Shown here piece by piece: positions 1 through 5,736 of a DNA stretch of 6,348 nucleotides (position 1 is the stretch's first letter; each line of letters opens with the position of its first letter). This DNA comes from an uncultured bacterium. Lineage in GTDB: Bacteria; Cyanobacteriota; Vampirovibrionia; Gastranaerophilales; Gastranaerophilaceae. The notes under the pieces are model-generated. The model searched no databases and was not told where the DNA came from. It saw only the letters and a list, made by a program, of their open reading frames with translations. The position numbers were made by a program, and so were the translations under genes. Location of the stretch: positions 1 to 6,348 of the forward strand of contig USCK01000107.1 of the NCBI GenBank assembly GCA_900553205.1, read 5' to 3'.

Positions 1-159
1 TGTGGTAATAGAGGTATTTGCTGTGATTGTGTAAGACATCACAGAGAAAACGGCGAAATCCCGGGGTGCTTCTTTACTCCTGCAGGAGAAAGAACTTGGG
101 ACAGAAGCGTAGAAAACTTCGTTAGAATTATGGCTGATAAATACAATATAAGTTTATAG
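1..159 (+). CDS. DUF6485-like small Cys-rich protein (3' part only)
   Basis: An open frame enters from the left edge and ends at TAG 157-159, giving the last 52 residues of a protein whose start lies outside the window. The visible part opens with a cysteine cluster (CGNRGICCDC), then VRHHRENGEIPGCFF, then a tail containing TWDRSVENF. This order (clustered Cys, 'C-x-R-H-H/Y-R-x-x-G-E-x-P-x-C-F-F', then a '(T)-[WY]-D-R-S-[IV]-E-x-F' helix) matches my memory of the DUF6485 family, small proteins of about 60-75 residues with conserved cysteines and no assigned function. Four or five cysteines in 25 residues suggest metal (zinc or Fe-S) binding, which is inference. The stop is 13 bases before the aminopeptidase start, and the intervening sequence is little more than that gene's ribosome binding site, so the two are almost certainly co-transcribed. 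No membrane segment is visible. Confidence 0.75.
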   Translation, partial: CGNRGICCDCVRHHRENGEIPGCFFTPAGERTWDRSVENFVRIMADKYNISL

Positions 160-172
160 AAAGGAGTCCTCA

Positions 173-1567
173 ATGAAAATAATTATTGAAGGAAATGTTA
201 AAGAAAAATCTTGTGATATCCTTGTTGTGAACCAATTCCAAGGTGAAAAAACTACAGAAGAACTTGCTAACAAATATGCTATTGAAGAAGATAAATTTGA
301 AGGCAAATTCGGACAAACTTATTTGTTGCCAACTTATGGCAATCAACCTGCAAGAAAAGTTCTTGTTATCGGGCTTGGTAAAAAAGAAGAATTTAATACA
401 GACAAATTCAGATTAGCTATCTATAAAGCGATTAAAAAAGCTGTTCAAATGGAAGCAAAAACAGTTGCTTTTGATATCTCTGGTGTTGATTTTGACTGGG
501 CTGAACAGTTTGCTTACGGTTGTCATATCGGAGATTATACTTTTGATAAATATAAGACTAAAAAAGATAAAAAAGTTTCAGAAGTTTATGTAAATTGTAA
601 TGAACAAGCTTTGCGAAAAGCTGAAATAGTATGTGAAGGTATGAAGCTTACAAGAGATTTGGCTAATGAACCAGCTCAATATGCAACACCTTCAAAATTA
701 GCAGAAATCGCTCAAAGTTTTGGTTTGGAAACAAAAATCTACGAAAAAGAAGATTGCGAAAAAATGGGAATGGGTGCATATCTTGCTGTCGCAAGAGGTT
801 CTGCTCAAGCCCCTAAGTTTATCCATATCAAATATTCAGTACCTAACCCATCTAAAAAGATTGCAATTATCGGTAAAGGTATAACTTTTGATAGTGGTGG
901 ATTAGATATAAAACCTGCATCTTCAATGTTGACAATGCGTGATGACATGTCAGGTGCTGCTTGTGTGCTAGGTATTATGAGTAAGATTAAAGAGTTGGCT
1001 CCTAATGTTGAAGTTCATGGTATTATTGCTGCTTGTGAAAACATGCCGGGCTGTTCGGCATACAAACCTGGGGATATTTTGACAGCTAAGAACGGTAAGA
1101 CAATAGAAGTCGATAATACTGATGCTGAAGGTAGATTAACTCTTGCTGATGCTCTTTGCTATGCTTCAGAATTAGGTGTTGATGAAGTCGTTGATATCGC
1201 AACTTTAACAGGTGCTTGTATGGTTGCTCTAGGCTCTGTTGCTGCAGGGGATGTAGGGAATGATGAAAGGTTCGTTCATTCTTTGATAGACTCTGCAAAA
1301 GAAGTCGGTGAAAAATACTGGGAACTTCCAATGTATGAAGAATACAAAGATTCATTAAAGAGCGATATTGCAGATATGCAAAACACAGGCTCTCGTTGGG
1401 GTGGAGCTTCTACTGCTGGATTGTTCCTTCAAGAATTCGTAAAAGATGTTAAATGGGCTCATATTGATATAGCTGGTGTAGCTTTTCATGACAAACCTAT
1501 TAACGAATTTATTAAGGGTTCTGCAGGAGCAGGTGTAAGAGCATTAGCTAAATACATAATGAAATAA
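173..1567 (+). CDS. pepA: Leucyl aminopeptidase, peptidase family M17
   Basis: Cytosolic two-metal aminopeptidase that removes N-terminal residues (preferring Leu and similar) from peptides in protein turnover; in some bacteria it also binds DNA. At 464 residues it is a little shorter than E. coli PepA (503). The N-terminal domain is about residues 1-145 and the catalytic domain about 150-464. All expected residues are visible with E. coli spacing: metal ligands K235 (GKGITFDSGG), D240, D258 (RDDMSGAA), D317 and E319 (NTDAEGRL), and catalytic K247 and R321. The family signature NTDAEGRL and the AACENMPG segment are intact. The start is ATG 173, preceded by AAGGAG at 161-166 with good spacing. 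The usual lysine before the 'DM' ligand region (KYDM in E. coli) reads RDDM here, a conservative change. It lies 13 bases after the DUF6485-like gene and ends at a strong hairpin terminator. The family call is near certain. Confidence 0.96.
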   Translation: MKIIIEGNVKEKSCDILVVNQFQGEKTTEELANKYAIEEDKFEGKFGQTYLLPTYGNQPARKVLVIGLGKKEEFNTDKFRLAIYKAIKKAVQMEAKTVAFDISGVDFDWAEQFAYGCHIGDYTFDKYKTKKDKKVSEVYVNCNEQALRKAEIVCEGMKLTRDLANEPAQYATPSKLAEIAQSFGLETKIYEKEDCEKMGMGAYLAVARGSAQAPKFIHIKYSVPNPSKKIAIIGKGITFDSGGLDIKPASSMLTMRDDMSGAACVLGIMSKIKELAPNVEVHGIIAACENMPGCSAYKPGDILTAKNGKTIEVDNTDAEGRLTLADALCYASELGVDEVVDIATLTGACMVALGSVAAGDVGNDERFVHSLIDSAKEVGEKYWELPMYEEYKDSLKSDIADMQNTGSRWGGASTAGLFLQEFVKDVKWAHIDIAGVAFHDKPINEFIKGSAGAGVRALAKYIMK

Positions 1568-1582
1568 AATTTAATAAATTAC

Positions 1583-1620
1583 AAAAAACAATCCCGAAGT
1601 TTTCTTTGGGATTGTTTTTT
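1583..1620. terminator. Bidirectional intrinsic terminator between convergent genes
   Basis: Left arm 1583-1599 pairs with right arm 1604-1620 over 17 positions with one G-U pair (1596/1607) and a TTTT loop at 1600-1603. The core is CAATCCC/GGGATTG. The outer parts are A6 on the left and T6 or more on the right (running to 1622), so a transcript in either direction ends in a U run after the stem. It sits 15 bases after the pepA stop and 20 bases past the stop of the leftward gene, so it can serve both. Confidence 0.92.
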
Positions 1621-1639
1621 TTGAAGTTTTAAATCTAAT

Positions 1640-2527
1640 CTACGCATTGAAGGTTTTGTAGCTTCGTTCAATATTCTTTTTAACCAAATCTTTAACAGTA
1701 TCATACTCTGTTTTTAAAGCATTTCTTTCATTTTCAATTCTTGCTAATCTCAAATCAAGTTGTTTGTCTTTTTGGTCGATATTATCCATACGGTTTTCAT
1801 ATTCAGCTTCTGCTCTTGATATTAACAAGTCATCTGAAGCGAGTGAAATATTTGTGTCAACGGCTGCATTTGTTTGAGCAAAGATATTAACTTTTGTGCC
1901 ATTTGTTGTATCTTGAGTAGATTGCATTGAATTAATAATAGCAGTGCCTTCTTCAATCTTTTTCTTAATCCAATTTCTGTCGTTAGCACTTGCATTTGAT
2001 ACAGAAATGAACCCATGTCCGTTGCTTATTTTGCCGTCATTAGTTTGATAACCTGTAAGTTGATAATAAACTCCAGTCCAGTAGTCTGCATATCCGTCTG
2101 CTCTAAGGTTAGCTTTTGCTTCCTCTGCTGTATAAGTTTTACCACTATATACATATTTTGTAGAAACTATTTCTAAAAATTTATCTAATGTTTCAGGTAT
2201 TTTCCCGTTCATACCATTAGTAATAGCTTCCGGTAAATATAAATCATCTGTTGCTGCATCTGTAAGAATATACATAGGGTGATCAGGTTGGTTTGCAGAT
2301 GCAACCATTGCATTATATGTTAAATCAACTTTACCGATTTCTCCACCAGTTACGACTTTGAGTTGATATTTAGATGCGTTTATTCCTTCGCAATATTCTT
2401 CGTATGCAACATTTGAATCATTAGTCAATGATAATTTTGCATTTTCTATAGTCTGCGCCTGATACTCAAGATCATGTATTCTGGCAGTTATAGACAGAAA
2501 TCTAGCTTGTGACGCTGACATACCCAT
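1640..2527 (-). CDS. Uncharacterised protein with 'MGMSASQAR' N-terminus and C-terminal coiled coil
   Basis: Protein of 295 residues with no named function that I can assign. Residues 1-57 look alpha-helical and rich in Ala, Ser, Gln and Asn (MGMSASQARF, then YQAQTIENAKL). Residues 58-190 form a mixed middle with Tyr/Gly-rich stretches. Residues 232-292 are a charged, heptad-like helix pair (AEYENRMDNIDQKDKQLDLR, then NALKTEYDTVKDLVKKNIER), probably coiled coil. No signal peptide, membrane segment or Cys pair is visible (one Cys, residue 46). I associate this N-terminal and C-terminal style with families of unknown function in Gastranaerophilales-like genomes; that is recollection only. Helical ends around a variable centre recall axial proteins such as flagellin or hook-associated proteins, but no specific homology is claimed. 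The start is ATG 2527-2525: AGGAG lies at 2542-2538, 10 bases upstream. The second Met, at residue 3, would be even further away. It is divergent from the calcium-binding gene and ends at the shared terminator with pepA. Confidence 0.8.
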   Translation of the reverse strand: MGMSASQARFLSITARIHDLEYQAQTIENAKLSLTNDSNVAYEEYCEGINASKYQLKVVTGGEIGKVDLTYNAMVASANQPDHPMYILTDAATDDLYLPEAITNGMNGKIPETLDKFLEIVSTKYVYSGKTYTAEEAKANLRADGYADYWTGVYYQLTGYQTNDGKISNGHGFISVSNASANDRNWIKKKIEEGTAIINSMQSTQDTTNGTKVNIFAQTNAAVDTNISLASDDLLISRAEAEYENRMDNIDQKDKQLDLRLARIENERNALKTEYDTVKDLVKKNIERSYKTFNA

Positions 2528-2591
2528 TTTTAGTTTACTCCTAAATTCTTGTTCCCTTACTTTGGTTTACGGCATATTCAATCTCAAACTT

Positions 2592-2614
2592 TAATAATTT
2601 TAAGAGAATTATTA
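2592..2614. repeat. AT-rich inverted repeat in divergent intergenic region
   Basis: TAATAATT at 2592-2599 and AATTATTA at 2607-2614 are perfect 8-base complements separated by 7 bases. Its position, between the two divergent starts, would suit an operator controlling both genes. The arms contain only A and T in an AT-rich region, so chance is a real alternative. The rest of the 176-base gap holds no open frame that I can support. Confidence 0.25.
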
Positions 2615-2648
2615 CATTTCTTAACAATTATATGAAATTTAGGCAATT

Positions 2649-2677
2649 TTCAAAAATAGAAATACTTTATATATACA
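2649..2677 (+). promoter_or_regulatory. Possible sigma-70 promoter of the annexin-like/EF-hand gene
   Basis: TTCAAA (2649-2654) and TATACA (2672-2677) are separated by 17 bases, each matching four of six consensus positions. The region from 2661 to 2677 is a run of alternating A/T that offers other -10 registers (for example TATATA at 2668-2673). A start near 2684 would give a leader of about 20 bases containing the AGAGGA site at 2691-2696. A weak match in AT-rich DNA. Confidence 0.25.
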
Positions 2678-2703
2678 CAGGGGATTAAAAAGAGGAAATT
2701 AAG

Positions 2704-4194
2704 ATGTCAGTTGAAAAAGTTGATGTAACTTTGATTAACCAAATGGTGAAAAGAATTGCAAGAGAAGGTGGCGATTTAAAGAAAATCGATACTGATGAAG
2801 AACGTTCACTTTTTGCAGACCAATTAGAAAAAAGAGGTTATAAACCTAAAAACTTTAATGGTTCAGCTACAGATTTAGTAAATTTATATACAACAGAACC
2901 AGAAAAGATTTTATCTCAATTTGAATATAATGGAATTACTGATAATAATAAAGAAAAGTTTGCTATTTTTAAAGCTCTAAATCCTGAAATGGAAGATAAA
3001 ATTAATAGTAAAAAATATTCAAAAACAAAAGTTAGTGATATAGTAAGTGGAATATATCATTCTGTAAGTTGGGGTTCTGGTTTCTTATGGACAGGATTAG
3101 GTACTGACGAAGAAGAATTAGAAAAAAATATTTCTGCATTAAAGAATGATAATATTTTAAAAGTTTTTGATGCTTATAAAGAAAAACATGGTGAATCTGT
3201 AGCTGCTGCAATAGTTGGTGATACTAGTGGTGAAGATTTAGATAAAATTGGTACAATTTTAATTACAGCCTTAGTAAAAAAAGCAGACGAAGTTGGGGTT
3301 AATATAACTTCAATTATTGCAAATAATAGTACAGATCCAAATGCTCCTGCAGAATATGTAGTTGTTAATGTTCCGGGAGTAAAAGCTGGTGAATCTGCAA
3401 CAGCTGAAGATGTTTTTGAAAAAGTTGTTGATGCTTTAGAAAATAAAATTAGAACAGGTTTAGCTATTAATGCTGGTGATAAAAAAGCAATAAAAGAAAA
3501 TAAACAAGTAGCTTTATTAACTTTTGCATCACAAGCTGATGCTGATAAAAATGGTAAAATCGAAGGTGATGAAGTTGCTAAGTTCAAAGAACTTTGTGCA
3601 GAAATTGGTATTTCTGTAAATTCTTTAATAGAATCAATGGAAGGCAAAGATGAAGCTTCATATACAGAAGATGAAAAAGCTATCAAAAATATATTTGCCG
3701 AAGGTGGATATGGTCAAGCTTATGCTCAACAAGAAGCTGTAGATATGGCAGGTAATTCAATAAATACTGCAATTTCACACAATGATACAGAAACATTAGA
3801 TGATATTATTTCTTCTGAAAATATTAATGCCGATAATGTTGAAGATATATTATCAAAGATTGATAAAGAAGATATAGGAATTTCGCAAATTGCTTCAAGT
3901 TCTAGTGGTGCAGTAATTTCAAGCTCTTACAAAACCTCTAATTTAAAACAACTTGCTGAACGTGATTCTAAATATGCTGAAGTTATTATCGAGGCATTAG
4001 TAGAAAAAGCTGAAGCAAATGGAGTAGATGTTTCAGATATTATTGAATATTCTGATGGTTCATATTATACAGCATCTGCATTTGCTAAAACTGGTGAAGA
4101 TGCAACTCAAGCTCAATATGCTTATGATGTAATCTCTAAATTAAGAGCAAAAATTAAAGAAGAAGCAAACCAAGAAGAATATCAATTAATTTAA
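2704..4194 (+). CDS. Putative calcium-binding protein with annexin-like repeat and EF-hand
   Basis: Acidic protein of 496 residues, function not assigned. Residues 1-115 are helical and unrecognised. Residues 117-194 read like one annexin repeat: G131-L-G-T-D-E, an aromatic at Y158, G163, then D173 and G176. The distances from T134 (24, 29, 39 and 42) equal those I recall in human annexin A5 repeat 1 (T33 to F57, G62, E72, G75), where GxGT and the residue at +39 bind calcium. Residues 279-290 (DADKNGKIEGDE) are a canonical EF-hand loop with D, D, N, K, E and E at positions 1, 3, 5, 7, 9 and 12. A motif of the type L-x-x-K-A-x-E-x-G-V-x-[IV]-x-x-[IL]-I occurs three times (189-206, 293-310, 431-448), indicating internal duplication. 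No signal peptide or membrane segment is visible; there is one Cys (298) and both Trp are at 123 and 129, beside the annexin-like loop. The start at ATG 2704 follows AGAGGA at 2691-2696. Divergent from the 'MGMSASQAR' gene. The reading frame is certain; the annexin relation is inferred from pattern alone. Confidence 0.8.
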   Translation: MSVEKVDVTLINQMVKRIAREGGDLKKIDTDEERSLFADQLEKRGYKPKNFNGSATDLVNLYTTEPEKILSQFEYNGITDNNKEKFAIFKALNPEMEDKINSKKYSKTKVSDIVSGIYHSVSWGSGFLWTGLGTDEEELEKNISALKNDNILKVFDAYKEKHGESVAAAIVGDTSGEDLDKIGTILITALVKKADEVGVNITSIIANNSTDPNAPAEYVVVNVPGVKAGESATAEDVFEKVVDALENKIRTGLAINAGDKKAIKENKQVALLTFASQADADKNGKIEGDEVAKFKELCAEIGISVNSLIESMEGKDEASYTEDEKAIKNIFAEGGYGQAYAQQEAVDMAGNSINTAISHNDTETLDDIISSENINADNVEDILSKIDKEDIGISQIASSSSGAVISSSYKTSNLKQLAERDSKYAEVIIEALVEKAEANGVDVSDIIEYSDGSYYTASAFAKTGEDATQAQYAYDVISKLRAKIKEEANQEEYQLI

Positions 4195-4215
4195 TAAAAA
4201 TAAACAGTTAATAAT

Positions 4216-4251
4216 AAAAAGGCTCGAAATTAATAGTTTTCGGGCTTTTTT
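4216..4251. terminator. Intrinsic terminator after the annexin-like gene, possibly bidirectional
   Basis: Arms 4216-4229 and 4238-4251 pair over 14 positions with two G-U pairs (4221/4246 and 4224/4243) and an 8-base loop at 4230-4237. The core is GCTCG/CGGGC, flanked by A5 on the left and T6 on the right. It begins 21 bases after the stop at 4192-4194. The A run on the left lets it act as a leftward terminator as well, for any transcript coming from the opposite-strand promoter at 4329-4357. Confidence 0.88.
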
Positions 4252-4270
4252 GTGTCTGATAAATTTATTG

Positions 4271-4299
4271 CAAAAAGAAAGCCTTGCAAGTTGTGCAAG
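4271..4299 (-). terminator. Terminator-like hairpin on the minus strand
   Basis: Reading leftward, CTTGCA (4299-4294), loop CAACT (4293-4289), TGCAAG (4288-4283), then GCTTTCTTTTTG (4282-4271). The 6-base stem has three G-C pairs, so it is short, but the T-rich tail is on the correct side for leftward transcription only. On the plus strand the hairpin is followed by no T run. Confidence 0.4.
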
Positions 4300-4322
4300 A
4301 CTCAAAAATATACATTTACCCC
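4272..4322 (-). ncRNA. Possible small RNA on the minus strand
   Basis: Predicted from its ends only: a near-consensus promoter at 4357-4329 places a start near 4322, and a hairpin with a U-rich tail ends it near 4272, giving about 50 bases. A longer product of about 107 bases would end at the 4216-4251 hairpin. Within it the only open frame is ATG 4315 to TAA 4265, 16 codons with SCTTCK in the middle; its GGGG is only 3 bases from the ATG and at the RNA's very end, so translation looks unlikely. It does not resemble any RNA family I know. Confidence 0.3.
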
Positions 4323-4328
4323 ACTAGT

Positions 4329-4357
4329 TTTATATCATAAACTTTTTTTTTAGTCAA
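4329..4357 (-). promoter_or_regulatory. Near-consensus extended -10 promoter, minus strand
   Basis: On the minus strand, TTGACT (4357-4352) is followed after exactly 17 bases by TATAAA (4334-4329), with TG one base upstream of the -10 (TGaTATAAA). Each hexamer matches five of six consensus positions. It is the best promoter-like match I noticed in the window, yet it faces away from glgC and no protein gene follows it; the annexin-like gene lies on the other strand. A start near 4322 is expected. Confidence 0.5.
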
Positions 4358-4427
4358 CATCTTAAATCTTTAATTTTTATAAAAAAAATAATTAAATATA
4401 ATTATTTCTTTTATATTATTTCAAGTT

Positions 4428-4433
4428 TATAAT
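4428..4433 (+). promoter_or_regulatory. Probable -10 element of the glgC promoter
   Basis: A perfect TATAAT at 4428-4433, 26 bases before the chosen glgC start, so the leader would be only about 20 bases. No good -35 is present at 16-18 bases (the best is TTTCTT at 4405-4410). The A/T tracts from 4341 to 4400 could act as an UP element or indicate activator dependence. No riboswitch-sized leader is present. Confidence 0.45.
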
Positions 4434-4447
4434 CAAATTAAAGTAGC

Positions 4448-4453
4448 GAGGTG
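4448..4453 (+). promoter_or_regulatory. Ribosome binding site that fixes the glgC start
   Basis: GAGGTG lies 6-12 bases before ATG 4460, with 8 bases between GAGG and the ATG. The in-frame GTG at 4451-4453, which would extend the protein by three residues, is part of this site itself and so cannot be the start served by it. Confidence 0.8.
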
Positions 4454-4459
4454 TATTTT

Positions 4460-5698
4460 ATGAATGTTGAAAATGATACTTTAGTTATGATTTTGGCAGG
4501 TGGTGAAGGTAAGAGACTTTATCCTTTAACAAAAGACAGAGCAAAACCTGCAGTTCCTTTTGGAGGACGATACAGAATCATAGATTTTGTGTTGAATAAC
4601 TTTGTTAATTCAGGCTTTCAGCGTATAAAAGTTTTGACTCAATACAAATCAGATTCTTTAAACAAACATATCGTTCGAGGTTGGGCATTATCTCCATTTT
4701 GGAATCAATTTGTCGAGCTTGTACCTGCTCAAATGAGAACCGGTGGAACATGGTATCAGGGAACAGCAGATGCCGTTTATCAAAACCTCTTGCATATTGT
4801 AGATGAAGACCCTAAATATGTATGTGTGTTCGGTGGTGATCATATTTACAAAATGGATGTATCTCGCATGCTAAAATTCCACAAGAAGAATAATGCAGCT
4901 TTAACAATTTCTGCAATTCCTATTCCTATAGAGCAGGCTTCTGAATTCGGAATTATGGAGGTCGATGAAAATTGGCGTTTAGTTAATTTTGTCGAAAAAC
5001 CCAAAGAAGCGCCTCGTTCAATGCCTGATAATCCAAATATGTGTTTGGCTTCTATGGGTAATTATATTTTTGATAGAAATGTTTTGGTTGAAGCTTTGAA
5101 TGAAGATGCTGATATTGAAGAATCTCATCATGACTTTGGGAAAAATGTAATCCCAATGTTGCTTAACCAAGGTAAAAATATATGTGTTTATAATTTCAAA
5201 GAAAACAAGTTTGCAGGCATGTCGCCTAGAGAAATGGGATATTGGAGAGATGTAGGCTGTATAGATGCTTATTGGCAAGCTAATATGGATTTATTGGCGT
5301 ATGACCCTGAATTGAATTTGTATTCAAAAGAATGGCCGTTGAGAACATATAATTACAATTATCCACCTGCAAAGTTTATCTGGAAACAAGGTGACAGAGT
5401 AGGTATGGCAACAGATTCCATGATTTCGGAAGGTTGTATTGTATCAGGTGGTATATTATCGCGTTGTGTATTATCGCCAAAAGTTAGAATTAACAGTTAT
5501 TCTCAAGTTTCTGAGTCTATTCTTATGGAAAATGTTACAATAGGTCGTCACTCTGAAATCAGGCGTGCTATAATAGATAAGAATGTAGATATTCCTGAAT
5601 ACACAAAAATCGGTTTTAGTCGTGAAGATGATGAACGAAGAGGTTTTTATGTGTCAGAAGGAGGAGTAACTGTTGTTCCTAAAGGGGCGAAGTTATAA
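4460..5698 (+). CDS. glgC: Glucose-1-phosphate adenylyltransferase (ADP-glucose pyrophosphorylase)
   Basis: Makes ADP-glucose and pyrophosphate from ATP and glucose 1-phosphate, the committed and allosterically regulated step of glycogen synthesis; cytosolic, normally a homotetramer. At 412 residues from ATG 4460 it is slightly shorter than E. coli GlgC (431). The nucleotidyltransferase domain (about 8-285) shows the N-terminal loop LAGGEGKRL, RAKPAVPFGG with K29 at the place of the E. coli activator lysine K39, WYQGTADAV with Y99 at adenine-site Y114, FGGDH with D127 at catalytic D142, and FVEKP with K180 at glucose-1-phosphate-binding K195. The 28- and 53-residue spacings around D127 match E. 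coli. The C-terminal part (about 310-400) is a left-handed beta-helix with hexapeptide-like repeats. The FGGRYRIIDF sequence resembles the proteobacterial form more than the cyanobacterial one (LAGKYRLIDI). The next gene, a sugar transporter, follows after 38 bases, so an operon is likely. Confidence 0.96.
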   Translation: MNVENDTLVMILAGGEGKRLYPLTKDRAKPAVPFGGRYRIIDFVLNNFVNSGFQRIKVLTQYKSDSLNKHIVRGWALSPFWNQFVELVPAQMRTGGTWYQGTADAVYQNLLHIVDEDPKYVCVFGGDHIYKMDVSRMLKFHKKNNAALTISAIPIPIEQASEFGIMEVDENWRLVNFVEKPKEAPRSMPDNPNMCLASMGNYIFDRNVLVEALNEDADIEESHHDFGKNVIPMLLNQGKNICVYNFKENKFAGMSPREMGYWRDVGCIDAYWQANMDLLAYDPELNLYSKEWPLRTYNYNYPPAKFIWKQGDRVGMATDSMISEGCIVSGGILSRCVLSPKVRINSYSQVSESILMENVTIGRHSEIRRAIIDKNVDIPEYTKIGFSREDDERRGFYVSEGGVTVVPKGAKL

Positions 5699-5725
5699 TA
5701 TTATTTTAGTTTAAATATCAAGTGT

Positions 5726-5729
5726 GGAG
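5726..5729 (+). promoter_or_regulatory. Ribosome binding site that fixes the transporter start
   Basis: GGAG at 5726-5729 is 7 bases from ATG 5737 and only 1 base from the alternative in-frame ATG 5731; GTG 5734 is also too close. The third candidate, ATG 5737, is therefore preferred. Confidence 0.75.
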
Positions 5730-5736
5730 AATGGTG

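Noticed and set aside
1086..1355. Minus-strand open frame inside pepA
   Set aside because: It lies opposite the conserved catalytic region of pepA and gives a low-complexity Leu/His/Gln-rich translation.
1822..2016. Second minus-strand frame inside the 'MGMSASQAR' gene
   Set aside because: It overlaps the real gene in a shifted frame, has no ribosome binding site, and no sign of a frameshift between the two frames is seen.
3174..3686. Long open frame (170 codons) on the minus strand inside the annexin-like gene
   Set aside because: Its composition is dominated by Ser/Ala/Leu from reverse reading of GAA, GCT and AAA-rich codons, it has no ribosome binding site, and the plus-strand protein carries recognisable motifs in the same stretch.
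4265..4315. 16-codon minus-strand frame with a CxxC motif (SCTTCK), recalling the start of Spx/ArsC or glutaredoxin proteins
   Set aside because: It stops after 16 codons, overlaps the terminator-like hairpin, has no usable ribosome binding site, and I can see no continuation in another frame that would make it a pseudogene.
4451..4459. GTG 4451 as an upstream start for glgC
   Set aside because: This GTG is part of the GAGGTG ribosome binding site; ATG 4460 has ideal spacing and the residues gained do not belong to the conserved protein.
4261..4459. CRISPR array, riboswitch or attachment site in the glgC upstream gap
   Set aside because: No regularly spaced repeats, no leader long enough for a riboswitch before glgC, and no tRNA or integrase gene nearby. 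The only structure is the promoters and the hairpins already listed.
5018..5278. Minus-strand open frame inside glgC
   Set aside because: It is opposite conserved GlgC motifs and has an Ile/His-rich translation typical of a shadow frame.
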